A stretch of 64,000 bases of DNA from Verrucomicrobiota bacterium JB024 (GTDB lineage Bacteria > Verrucomicrobiota > Verrucomicrobiia > Opitutales > Cerasicoccaceae), in NCBI GenBank assembly GCA_030673825.1, contig JAUTCS010000118.1, positions 43,411-107,410 on the forward strand, read 5' to 3'. Below are positions 50,952-59,157 of this stretch, piece by piece; the stretch's first letter is position 1, and every line of letters starts with the position of its first letter. The notes beneath the pieces are model-generated. The model searched no databases. It was not told the DNA's origin and saw nothing but the letters and a program-made list of their open reading frames with translations. The position numbers and the translations under genes are program-made.

Positions 50952-53194
50952 GACTTGTTGTCCTCCCCGTCCTTGTCGCCACCGTCCATGCGGAACTGCG
51001 CGATCCCGTCCTGCATGGCCTGGACGGCGCGGTTGAGCTTGTCGGTGGCGCTCTTAAAGCCCTCCAGTGAGGCTGAAGTCTGGTGCGCGGCCAAGTTGAG
51101 GTTGGCAACCGCCTCGGAAATCTGTGACGCCCCTACGGCCTGCGACGACATCCCCTCACGCACGCTGTCAAAGCGCGGGCTGACCGTCTCGACCTGCTCG
51201 ATGATGGCTTCCATCTGGGCGCTGAGCTGGGCGGTGGTGTCGATTCCGGCGCGGACCGCCTCGTTAAATTTGTCCATCTCCATCACCCCGGCGGAAACGG
51301 AGGACTGCATCTCCTTGACCATCTGCTCGATGTCCTGGGTGGCCACAGCGGTCTGGTCAGCCAGGCGGCGAATCTCCCGCGCCACCACCGCGAAGCCCAG
51401 TCCGTACTCGCCCGCCTTTTCGGCCTCGATGGCGGCGTTGAGGGAAAGCAGGTTCGTCTGGTCGGCCACCTTGGCGATGGTCGTGACGACGGTGTTGATG
51501 TTCTGGGCACGCTCTGCGATGACGGACAGCTTGCCGGTGATGGAGCGCGTAGCCACCTCCAGCCCCTCCGAGCCCTCGCGCATCCCGTCCAGGTGCGTGC
51601 GGCCCGAGCTGGCCGTGGCCGTCGTGTTACGGGCGCTCTCGGAGACTTTGTTCATCGTCTGGGAGAGCTCCTGCGAGGTGCTGGAGATTTCCTTCACGGC
51701 GGCGGCGATCTCGCTGGAGGACGCGCTAAAGTCCTGCACCGTGCCCTCCTGCGCGCGGGCCGTCTCGGTCATCTCGGTGGCCGCCCCGGCGAGCTGGCGG
51801 CTGGAGTCACGCACCCGGCCGATCAGGCTGTTGAGGTTGCGGATCATCTTGAGGATGGCACGGAAAAGCTGCCCGGTCTCGTCCTGCTGACGCGCGAGCT
51901 GGCGGTTACTGCCGGTCTGGGCCTGACAGCAGGCCTCCATCAGACCGCCGGCCTCACCCAGCCGGCCCTCGGCCACGAGCTCGGCGATGCGGGTCAGGTA
52001 GGTGATGGGGCGGGCGATCCAGCCCCCCATGACCGTCGCCATCAGCCCGACAAAAATCAGCACGGCGACCGCCCCGTAAACCGTGTAGCGCAAGATGGAC
52101 GTAAAGGCGCGGGCCACCTCCTGGTGCGGCTGGGCAAACTCCTCCTCGAAGGCGGTCACGCCGACCACCCAGTCCCAGGGCTTGAAATAAGCGAAGTGGA
52201 TTTCCTTGTGCCGGACAATGCCCGAGGCGTCCTGCCAAGCCACATCCATGCTGCCGACTTCGCCGGGCTGGAGCTTGATGGCCTCCTTGCGGATGTCCTC
52301 GATGTAGTCGCGCCCGTTCACGTCGCGCACGCGGGACACATCCTGAAGCTCGCTCGCCCCGTCCCGGAAAAACTCGTACTTGCCGCGATTCATCTTGTCC
52401 TGGCCGGGCATGATCCAGGCATAGCCGGACTCGCCCACCTGGACCGCCGCCATGGCCCGCCGCAGGCTGTCCACGCTCTCGCGCTTCACACCGACGTAGA
52501 GCATGCCGATGATCTCCTTGCCCTCGGCATCGTAAAGGGGCTTGTACGCAGCCAGGTACCAGTTGTTGACCACATAGGCGTTACCCCGGAAAGTTTCGCC
52601 CCGCATGATCGCCGTGACAACCGCGTTCGGCGCTCCGTCGGGGTCCACCGCCGGGATGTAGGTGCCGATGGCGCGGTTACCCTCCAGCGTAAGGACGTTC
52701 GTGGCCACGCGCAGCATGTCGCCCTCGTCGTTCATGCGTTGGAAGACCGTAGCGGTGCCCCCGACCATCTCGCGCACGTCATCGACCAGCAGCGTGAGCT
52801 CGGACGCGTCGCGGTTCTGCCCCAGCCACTCCTCGCCAAGGAGCATTTCGGGCAGCTCGACGGTTGTGCTTTCCTTGGAGAACTGGTTGACCGCGGACCA
52901 GCGAACCAGCTTCGCCCCCAGATGCAGGCCGCCCTCCTCCTGCGCGGTGTGGTCGGCCACGCCGAGCGCACCGTCCACCTGGAGCTGCACGAGGTCGTCG
53001 GCACTCTGGCACAGGTTGTAAATGTCGCGGGTGGTCTGGTCCAGATTGGCCGAGACCATGGCATCGAGCTGGGCGTCGATGATGCCGGTGCTCTTGTGCT
53101 CCTGGATAAAAATGATCAGCGCCAGCACCACCGCCGGCAGCAAGGCCGAAAAGAGCGCCAGACCGGTGACTTTGTGCCGGAGCTTAAGTTTCAT
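50948..53194 (-). CDS. Methyl-accepting chemotaxis protein, Cache3-Cache2 type
   Basis: The 748-residue product has TM1 (about 9-28), a periplasmic sensor (about 35-370) with [33 protein letters not shown] and [10 protein letters not shown], motifs of fused Cache3-Cache2 sensors. TM2 (about 378-398), HAMP-like region and the signalling domain with [20 protein letters not shown] follow. It is the first gene of the Wsp-like operon. The promoter must lie in 53195-53320. Ligand unknown; Cache3-Cache2 sensors often bind small organic acids. Confidence 0.93.
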   Translation of the reverse strand: MKLKLRHKVTGLALFSALLPAVVLALIIFIQEHKSTGIIDAQLDAMVSANLDQTTRDIYNLCQSADDLVQLQVDGALGVADHTAQEEGGLHLGAKLVRWSAVNQFSKESTTVELPEMLLGEEWLGQNRDASELTLLVDDVREMVGGTATVFQRMNDEGDMLRVATNVLTLEGNRAIGTYIPAVDPDGAPNAVVTAIMRGETFRGNAYVVNNWYLAAYKPLYDAEGKEIIGMLYVGVKRESVDSLRRAMAAVQVGESGYAWIMPGQDKMNRGKYEFFRDGASELQDVSRVRDVNGRDYIEDIRKEAIKLQPGEVGSMDVAWQDASGIVRHKEIHFAYFKPWDWVVGVTAFEEEFAQPHQEVARAFTSILRYTVYGAVAVLIFVGLMATVMGGWIARPITYLTRIAELVAEGRLGEAGGLMEACCQAQTGSNRQLARQQDETGQLFRAILKMIRNLNSLIGRVRDSSRQLAGAATEMTETARAQEGTVQDFSASSSEIAAAVKEISSTSQELSQTMNKVSESARNTTATASSGRTHLDGMREGSEGLEVATRSITGKLSVIAERAQNINTVVTTIAKVADQTNLLSLNAAIEAEKAGEYGLGFAVVAREIRRLADQTAVATQDIEQMVKEMQSSVSAGVMEMDKFNEAVRAGIDTTAQLSAQMEAIIEQVETVSPRFDSVREGMSSQAVGASQISEAVANLNLAAHQTSASLEGFKSATDKLNRAVQAMQDGIAQFRMDGGDKDGEDNKS

Positions 53195-53320
53195 CGCAAC
53201 AATGGGTTACTTATCTTCGCCCCCGTCCGTTTTGGCAAGACGGGAGTTCACGCAGACCGCCCCCTCCGGGGAATCCGGATGCCGCCGAAGCGGGGAATCG
53301 GGCAGGGGCTGCCCCTCGAT

Positions 53321-53349
53321 AAAAAAAGCGGCGTGGGCACGCCGCTTTC
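53321..53349 (-). terminator. Intrinsic terminator between the STAS gene and the chemosensory operon
   Basis: On the minus strand GAAAGCGGCGT pairs with ACGCCGCTTTT around GCCC and is followed by T residues. It ends the STAS transcript and separates it from the receptor operon. Confidence 0.9.
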
Positions 53350-53382
53350 GGAGAGAAAAGTCGATCAACCGGTCAACGCGGC

Positions 53383-53718
53383 TCAGGAGAGGGCCTGGAG
53401 GGCTTCCTCGCGGGTGGCGTAGATCGGGAAAATGCTGGTGAAACCGGAGATTTCGAAGACCTGCTTGACGTTCGGGTTGAGCGTCGAGAGGGCGATCGAG
53501 CCTTCCTGCTTCTTAAACTGCTTGGCAGCGGAGAGGAGCACGCGCAGACCGGCGCTGCTGATGTAGTCCAGCTCGCGGCAGTCCACCAGGACCTTGGCTT
53601 CGCCGGCCTCGACCAGCGCGGTCAGCTTTTCGTCCAGCGAGCCGGAGGTGCTGACATCGAGACGGCCCTGAAGGCTGAGGATGTTGATGGAGTCCTGTTT
53701 TTCCTGGGTAATTTCCAC
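53383..53718 (-). CDS. STAS-domain anti-sigma factor antagonist
   Basis: Partner-switching protein of the SpoIIAA/RsbV type. The 111-residue product has INILSLQGRLDVSTSGSL, then VDCRELDYISSAGLRVLLSA with the phosphorylatable Ser in DYISSAGLR, and a terminal helix region. I chose a GTG at 53718 (MEITQEKQD), which gives the standard length; a TTG at 53781 would add 21 residues. Its antagonists could be the kinase at 10217 and phosphatase at 10746, or unseen proteins. Monocistronic. Confidence 0.88.
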   Translation of the reverse strand: MEITQEKQDSINILSLQGRLDVSTSGSLDEKLTALVEAGEAKVLVDCRELDYISSAGLRVLLSAAKQFKKQEGSIALSTLNPNVKQVFEISGFTSIFPIYATREEALQALS

Positions 53719-53856
53719 GGTGAGGGAGGTTTGATGGTTAAAGGTCGCCCCGGCGGGGATTGAGTCCGATAAAGACGTCAAGCCCAGGGGGTTTCAAGCG
53801 TTTTTTTGATGGGGCAAACCAGCCGCTCCCATCCGTTACGACAGGCCGGGTCGCCC

Positions 53857-55263
53857 TCAGTAGGCCGAGCTGGGCGGATGGATGACCATACGCACCGTCC
53901 GCAGCATGATTTCGAGATCCATCCAGACCGACCATTCGTTGATGTACTCCAGGTCGTAGTGGACGCGCTGGCGCAGCAGCTCCACATCCGTGATCTCGCC
54001 CCGGAAGCCCTTGCACTGGGCCAGCCCCGTCAGGCCGGGCTTCACAAAGTGCCGCTGCGGGTAGATCTTCACATCCTGGCTGAAGATACGGTCGTGCTCG
54101 GGCAGGTGCGGACGCGGCCCGACCACGCTCATCTCCCCCTTGAGCACATTGAGAAACTGCGGCAGCTCGTCGATGCTGGTGCGGCGCATGAACTCCCCGA
54201 AGGGGTACACGCGCGGGTCATGCCGGGTGGCCTGCCGGGCCTCATCGCCCTTGCGCCGCACATGCATCGTGCGGAACTTGTACAGAACGAACTCCCGGCG
54301 GTTGTACCCACGGCGGATCTGCTTAAAAAAGACCGGGCCGGGCGACTGGCGGCGTTGGAAGCACCACACCACCGGGATCATCACCGGCAGGATCAGAAAG
54401 ACCACAGGAACGGCCACGGCCAGGTCCAGCAGGCGCTTGATCAGGCGGTTGAGCGGGCTCTCCAGTGGCTCCTCCCGCAGGGTAAAGAAAGTGTGCGGGC
54501 CATCCTTGACGCTGATCAAGGGGTAGTCGAAATACTCCGCCCACGGGTTGAAAATCAGGATTTGGCACCCCTCCTCCTCCGCCGCCTCGAGGATTTCCTT
54601 CACCCACTCTTTCGAGTGGCGCGTCTCCAGCAGGATGATCTGGTTAACCCCCTGCTCGCGGATCGTCTCGCGCAACCGGGACACATCCCCCAGCAGCGGA
54701 ATGTCCACCGGATGAACCTCCTTTTCGTCGAAATTGAGCAACCCGATCACGTTGATCCCGAGCGCCTGCTTGCTGCGCAGCCATTCGGCGATGCGCGAGC
54801 ACGAGGCCGTCGTCCCCACCACCAGGCAGGCCCGGGTGTTCTTGCCCCCGAGCACGTGCCGCGATATCCATTCGGGCAGGAACATGTTCATGGAGAACAG
54901 CGCCAGGTACGCGCTCAGCAGGTACAAGCCGATGAACACGCGGGAAATCGACTGGTCCTTCGTGGCGAAAATAATCGCGAACAGGATCAGCACCAGGATG
55001 AAGATTTGCAAGTTCGTCACCTGAAAGACCTTGGCCCGGTCATGCGCTGAGACACTCGACCCCAGCAAGGGGTAAAAATTGAAGAAAATCGCCCCCGAGG
55101 CCACCAGCCCGGTGATGTACAGGGGCCAGTTGATCAGGTCGTACTCCAGCCGCCCGGTCACCTCCACCCCGATCGCGGCCAGCACGAAAAAGAGCAGCGG
55201 CAAGACCAGCACGATGACACATCCGTGCAATGCCAGGAGTCCCTTGAAACGGCTGTCGAGCAT
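53857..55263 (-). CDS. Polyprenyl-phosphate sugar-1-phosphate transferase (WbaP/WcaJ-type)
   Basis: Initiates polysaccharide assembly by moving a sugar-1-phosphate from a nucleotide sugar to undecaprenyl phosphate. The 468-residue product has four N-terminal TM helices, a central Rossmann-like CoA-binding-type domain (about 140-235, VVGTTASC), one reentrant TM (about 275-300) and the catalytic domain with SPGPVFFKQIRRGYNRREF, YKFRTMHV and RRTSIDELPQFLNVLKGEMS. The C-terminus has GPRPHLPEH and KPGLTGLAQCKGFRG. The sugar (glucose or galactose) is unclear. It is divergent from the export cluster. Confidence 0.93.
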   Translation of the reverse strand: MLDSRFKGLLALHGCVIVLVLPLLFFVLAAIGVEVTGRLEYDLINWPLYITGLVASGAIFFNFYPLLGSSVSAHDRAKVFQVTNLQIFILVLILFAIIFATKDQSISRVFIGLYLLSAYLALFSMNMFLPEWISRHVLGGKNTRACLVVGTTASCSRIAEWLRSKQALGINVIGLLNFDEKEVHPVDIPLLGDVSRLRETIREQGVNQIILLETRHSKEWVKEILEAAEEEGCQILIFNPWAEYFDYPLISVKDGPHTFFTLREEPLESPLNRLIKRLLDLAVAVPVVFLILPVMIPVVWCFQRRQSPGPVFFKQIRRGYNRREFVLYKFRTMHVRRKGDEARQATRHDPRVYPFGEFMRRTSIDELPQFLNVLKGEMSVVGPRPHLPEHDRIFSQDVKIYPQRHFVKPGLTGLAQCKGFRGEITDVELLRQRVHYDLEYINEWSVWMDLEIMLRTVRMVIHPPSSAY

Positions 55264-55541
55264 AAGTCTTTATTCCCCTATCTCATCGGCGTATTCCGAG
55301 CCCTGTTAATCGTTCGCCAGGGCCGGAGCGCCCCCTGTGTTTGTTCTCACGCCTTTACCCCGTCCGAGGTCCTTGCCTCATATGTCAAAAGGCTCCTCCC
55401 CCCACGTGGCAAATCTTTTCCGGTAAAAAGGCGTTCCTGCAAAAGCCTTTTGCCTCCAACGTTTTCAGGGTTGCCACCCCCTGCCCCGCCCCTTACTTCA
55501 AATATTATTGAAATGAGTTAACCTCCCCTCCTCCCCTGCCG
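55264..55541. other. Divergent promoter region of the polysaccharide locus
   Basis: 278 bases between the sugar transferase and the regulator gene. It must hold both promoters. The A+T-rich stretch near 55495-55520 (TTCAAATATTATTGAAATG), itself a near-palindrome, is the best candidate regulatory site. I did not find an ops/JUMPstart element. Confidence 0.4.
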
Positions 55542-56045
55542 ATGGAGACGAACATGCATACCGGACCCGCAACCACGGCCCTCGGCGAGACCGAGCAGGA
55601 GATCATCTCCCTGATGGCCGGAGCGGCTCAGATGCTGGGACTGCCCAAGTCCCTGGGGGAAATCTATGGGCTGCTCTACGTCTCCCCCGAGCCCCTGTGC
55701 ATGGACGACATCATGAAGCGCCTGCACATCAGCCTCGGCTCTGCCAGCCAGGGGCTGAAACAACTGCGGATTTTTCACGCCGTGCGAACCGTGACCGTCC
55801 CCGGCCAGCGGCGGGACTATTACGAGCCTGAAACCGAGCTGCGTCAGCTCCTCGGGAACGCCCTGCGCGAGCAGTTCCAGCCGCGCCTCGACACCGGGCG
55901 CGAGCGCTTGGAGCGCCTCCGCCACTACCTGAAAGACAGCCCGGAAACCTCCGACCATCTGCATCAGCGGGTGGAGAAACTGTGCCGCTGGCACGACAAC
56001 GCCAGCCAACTGCTGCCCCTGCTCAGCACCCTCGTCAAAGCATGA
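55542..56045 (+). CDS. MarR/GbsR-family transcriptional regulator
   Basis: The 167-residue product has a winged HTH: SLGEIYGLLYVSPEPLCMDD and RLHISLGSASQGLKQLR with the recognition helix, then VRTVTVPGQRRDYYEP as the wing. A helical C-terminus for dimerisation follows. The layout is like GbsR-type MarR relatives. It precedes and overlaps (ATGA) the NusG-like gene, so it probably controls the polysaccharide operon. Confidence 0.82.
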   Translation: METNMHTGPATTALGETEQEIISLMAGAAQMLGLPKSLGEIYGLLYVSPEPLCMDDIMKRLHISLGSASQGLKQLRIFHAVRTVTVPGQRRDYYEPETELRQLLGNALREQFQPRLDTGRERLERLRHYLKDSPETSDHLHQRVEKLCRWHDNASQLLPLLSTLVKA

Positions 56046-56596
56046 CCTTTTCCGACCAACCGGCCTGGTACTGCCTGAAAGCCCAACCCAAGCGCGAACG
56101 CACCGCCGCGATGAGCCTGCGCGCGCTCGACGGGGTCGAGGTGCTCTTCCCGCAGGTACGCTACCGTCGGCAGGGCGCCGCCGCCGGACGCCCCCCCACG
56201 CTCGAACCGCTTTTCCCCAACTACCTGTTCGCCCGTTTTTCTCCCCTCCACCGCCTCAAGGCCGTCGGTTACGCCCGCGGCGTCGCCTACGTCGTGCGCC
56301 GGGGCGAGGAGCTCGTGCGCGTCCCCGCGTCCATCGTCGGCGAGCTGTCCGCGCTCGCCCCCGCGGACATCCTCGACCTGCCCTTGCTGGACATCCGCGC
56401 CGGGGAAAACATCCGCATCATCGCAGGTATCTTTAAAGGCAACTCCGCCGATGTCGTCCGCCTCGTACCCGGCGTCGAACGCGTCCGCCTGCTGCTGGAC
56501 ATCCTCGGCCGCGGCCAGGAGATAGAACTTTCCCTGAACGAAGTGGAGCGCCGCTACGGCCATCCGCTCAGTTGTATCAACACCGAAGGCTCCTGA
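56042..56596 (+). CDS. NusG paralogue, RfaH-like antitermination factor
   Basis: The 184-residue product has an NGN domain (WYCLKAQPKRERTAAMSL, PLFPNYLFARF, ARGVAYVVRRG) and a C-terminal KOW region (DIRAGENIRIIAGIFKGNSADV, VRLLLDILGRGQEI). Such paralogues let RNA polymerase read through long polysaccharide operons. Position at the head of the export/glycosyltransferase cluster fits. I chose the ATG at 56042, which overlaps the regulator stop by four bases. Confidence 0.88.
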   Translation: MTFSDQPAWYCLKAQPKRERTAAMSLRALDGVEVLFPQVRYRRQGAAAGRPPTLEPLFPNYLFARFSPLHRLKAVGYARGVAYVVRRGEELVRVPASIVGELSALAPADILDLPLLDIRAGENIRIIAGIFKGNSADVVRLVPGVERVRLLLDILGRGQEIELSLNEVERRYGHPLSCINTEGS

Positions 56597-56693
56597 CCTT
56601 CCGTCACAGTAACTCCCCAAACACCCGCGCGATTGGCTTTACCCTCCGGTATCCGGCCAAGGGCGGCAGCGTGTCCGGCTCCGGCGGCCCAAT

Positions 56694-56736
56694 GACCACT
56701 GACCAGTGACAATTGACTAATAACCAATGACCACCG
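56694..56736 (+). repeat. TGACCA-type repeat, left copy
   Basis: ATGACCACTGACCAGTGAC continuing to CCAATGACCACCGACCA. Inverted relatives lie at 57591-57628, on the other side of the permease gene. The permease start codon (56727) is inside this copy. Confidence 0.75.
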
Positions 56737-57587
56737 ACCACTCTTCCCGCCCCCTCACCGTCATCCAGCCCGCGCAGAGCTGGATGAGCATCGACTGGCG
56801 CGAAATCTGGGCGTACCGCGACCTGCTGCTGCTGCTGGTGCGGCGTGACTTCGTCGCCCGTTACAAGCAGAGCGTGCTCGGGCCGCTGTGGTTCGTGCTC
56901 CAGCCGCTGATCATGACCGTGGTCTTCACGCTCATCTTCGGGCGCATCGCGCAGATTCCCTCCGACGGGGTGCCGCACATCCTTTTTTACCTCTGCGGGC
57001 TGCTGGGCTGGAACTTCTTCGCCCAGACCCTCAACGGGACCAGCACAACCTTTACGGCCAACGCCAGCATCTTCCAAAAAATCTACTTCCCGCGCCTGGT
57101 GGTGCCCTTCGCGGTCGGGGTCTCCTCAATCTTCACCTTTATCATCCAGCTCGGGCTCTTCCTGCTGGTCTACGCGGGGTTCAAGTTTTTCTCGGACGCG
57201 GGGGCGAGCTTCGGGATGACCTGGCGGGTGGTGTTCGTCCCGCTGCTGCTGGTGCACTCCGCGCTGCTCGCACTCGGCGTGGGTCTATGGATGAGCGCCC
57301 TCACCGCCAAGTACCGCGACCTCTCCCACCTCAACCAGTTCATCATCCAGATCTGGCTCTACCTGACCATCATCATCCCGGTCTCCAGCGTCCCGGCCAA
57401 GTATCTGTGGTTCGTCCTGCTCAACCCGATGACCCCCATCATCGAGACCTACAAGATGGCCTTCCTCGGCAAGGGCACCTTCGAGCCCGCCTTTTATCTA
57501 TGCTCGGTCGCGCTCACGCTGGCGGTCTTCTTCAGCGGCATGCTCGTCTTCCAGCGTACGGGCCGCACCTTCGCCGACACGGTGTAA
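56727..57587 (+). CDS. wzm: Polysaccharide ABC exporter permease (Wzm family)
   Basis: Membrane subunit of an ABC-2 type exporter for O-antigen or capsule-like polysaccharide. The 286-residue product has a cytoplasmic N-terminal helix (DWREIWAYRDLLLLLVRRDF), six TM helices and the ABC-2 motifs LGPLWFVLQPLIMTVVFTL and FGRIAQIPSDGVPHILFY. The N-terminal MTTDHSSRP is encoded by the end of a TGACCA repeat, which may have supplied the start codon. Partner ATPase 118 bp downstream. Confidence 0.93.
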   Translation: MTTDHSSRPLTVIQPAQSWMSIDWREIWAYRDLLLLLVRRDFVARYKQSVLGPLWFVLQPLIMTVVFTLIFGRIAQIPSDGVPHILFYLCGLLGWNFFAQTLNGTSTTFTANASIFQKIYFPRLVVPFAVGVSSIFTFIIQLGLFLLVYAGFKFFSDAGASFGMTWRVVFVPLLLVHSALLALGVGLWMSALTAKYRDLSHLNQFIIQIWLYLTIIIPVSSVPAKYLWFVLLNPMTPIIETYKMAFLGKGTFEPAFYLCSVALTLAVFFSGMLVFQRTGRTFADTV

Positions 57588-57590
57588 GAG

Positions 57591-57628
57591 GGTCATGGGT
57601 CACTTGTCATTGGTCATTCGTTAATAAA
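57591..57628 (-). repeat. TGACCA-type repeat, right copy
   Basis: The plus strand reads GGTCATGGGTCACTTGTCATTGGTCATTCG, the reverse complement of the unit at 56694-56736. The permease gene is thus bracketed by an inverted pair. Confidence 0.75.
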
Positions 57629-57663
57629 GACAGCGCCCATAGACCGACAAGCTCACCAGCCCG

Positions 57664-57699
57664 ACTCTCGAACTCTCAAACCTTCAAACTCTCAAACTT
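57664..57699. repeat. TTTGARRG octamer repeat, single reverse arm
   Basis: ACTCTCGAACTCTCAAACCTTCAAAC and the following CTCTCAAACTT match the reverse arms at 12109 and 13630. It ends a few bases before the start codon of the ABC ATPase gene, as at gluconokinase. No forward arm is nearby. Confidence 0.8.
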
Positions 57700-57705
57700 C
57701 CCCGG

Positions 57706-59019
57706 ATGTCCTCGCCCATCATTGAAATCGACCGTCTCTCCAAGCTCTACCGGCTCGGCACGGTCGGCGCGGGTTCCCTGCGCGAATCCTTTGGCCACTG
57801 GTGGAATACCCGCGTGCGTGGCCGCAGTGCCGAAGACTGGAGCGGGCGCTCGAAATTAAAAATCCCCGCCGGGCGCGCCGGTCCCCGCCCCAACACCATG
57901 TGGGCGCTGCGGGAGACCTCGCTCACCATCGACGAGGGCGAGACCCTCGGCATCATCGGGCGCAACGGCGCAGGCAAGTCCACCCTCTTAAAGCTACTCT
58001 CGCGCATTACCGAACCCACCACGGGCCGCGCCGTCATCCACGGGCGCGTCTCCTCCCTGCTGGAAGTCGGCACCGGCTTTCACCCCGAACTGACCGGGCG
58101 CGAAAACATCTTCCTCAATGGCACCATCCTCGGGATGCGCCGCCGCGAGATCAGCGAGAAGCTCGACGCGATCATCGACTTTTCCGAGGTCGGGGCCTTC
58201 GTCGATACGCCGGTCAAGCGCTACTCCAGCGGCATGACCGTGCGGCTGGCCTTCGCCGTGGCCGCGCACCTGGAACCCGACGTCATGATCGTGGACGAGG
58301 TGCTCGCCGTCGGCGACGCCGCCTACCAGAAAAAGTGCATCGACAAGATGCGCGACGTGGCCAGCCAGGGGCGCACGGTGCTCTTCGTCAGCCACCAGCT
58401 CTCCACCCTGGCCAACCTCTGTCGCCGCTCCATCTGGCTGCACGACGGCCAACTCCAGGCCGACGGCCCCTCCCGCGAAGTCATTAACCAGTACCTCAAC
58501 ACCGGCTCCGAACACACCTTTCGCCGCGTATGGGGAAGCCCCGCCGAGGCCCCCGGCGACGCCACCGCCCGCCTCCACAGCGTGACCGTCTTCTGCGACG
58601 GCCTGCCCACCGACAACATCGAGATCGACCGCGAAGTTGTAGTGGAAATCCAATACTGGTGCCTGAAAGACGGCGCACGCATCAACCCCGCCTTTATCCT
58701 CGTGGACAAGATCGGCACGCCCGTCTTTTCCTCGCCCAACCTGCCCTCGGCCCGCCTCGGCAAGGACGAGTGGGGCTACCGCCCGCACCCCGAGGGCCTC
58801 TACCGCGCCCGTATCACCATCCCCGGCAACTTCCTCAGCGACGGCCTCTACCGCGGCCACATCGCCCTCCAGACCGACGCCTCCCAGCTCAACGCCTGGG
58901 AGGAAAACGCCGTCACCCTCATGGTCCACGACACCGGCGCCATGCGCGGCGAATACCACAACCACTGGATGGGCCTCATCCGCACCAAGTTCGCCTGGCA
59001 CACGGACAAGGTCGAGTGA
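57706..59019 (+). CDS. wzt: Polysaccharide ABC exporter ATPase (Wzt family) with C-terminal carbohydrate-binding-like domain
   Basis: The 437-residue product has Walker A GRNGAGKST, the Wzt-type switch segments GRVSSLLEVGTGFHPELTGR, signature RYSSGMTVRLAFA, Walker B VMIVDEVLAVGD and H-loop FVSHQL. After about residue 255 it has a beta-rich extension like the Wzt C-terminal domain that reads the polysaccharide end group, with GLYRARITIPGNFLSDGLYR. It works with the permease upstream. Confidence 0.93.
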   Translation: MSSPIIEIDRLSKLYRLGTVGAGSLRESFGHWWNTRVRGRSAEDWSGRSKLKIPAGRAGPRPNTMWALRETSLTIDEGETLGIIGRNGAGKSTLLKLLSRITEPTTGRAVIHGRVSSLLEVGTGFHPELTGRENIFLNGTILGMRRREISEKLDAIIDFSEVGAFVDTPVKRYSSGMTVRLAFAVAAHLEPDVMIVDEVLAVGDAAYQKKCIDKMRDVASQGRTVLFVSHQLSTLANLCRRSIWLHDGQLQADGPSREVINQYLNTGSEHTFRRVWGSPAEAPGDATARLHSVTVFCDGLPTDNIEIDREVVVEIQYWCLKDGARINPAFILVDKIGTPVFSSPNLPSARLGKDEWGYRPHPEGLYRARITIPGNFLSDGLYRGHIALQTDASQLNAWEENAVTLMVHDTGAMRGEYHNHWMGLIRTKFAWHTDKVE

Positions 59020-59032
59020 GCAATGGTGAGGT

Positions 59033-59121
59033 TAACCACAAAGACACAAAGGCACAAAGCGCAAAGCCGCACACCGTATTGAAGTTCTCTCTTCGCGCCC
59101 TTAGCGTCCTTTGCGGTTAAC
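59033..59121. repeat. ACAGAG/ACAAAG-type inverted repeat, copy 2
   Basis: TTAACCACAAAGACACAAAG (59033-59052) and CCTTTGCGGTTAAC (to 59121) are the outer arms, with GCGCAAAG and CTCTTCGCGCCCTTAGCG inside. It occupies most of the gap between the ATPase and the first glycosyltransferase gene. Confidence 0.75.
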
Positions 59122-59157
59122 AAACCTTTTTCAAAAGACCGGACAACCCCCGCCTTC

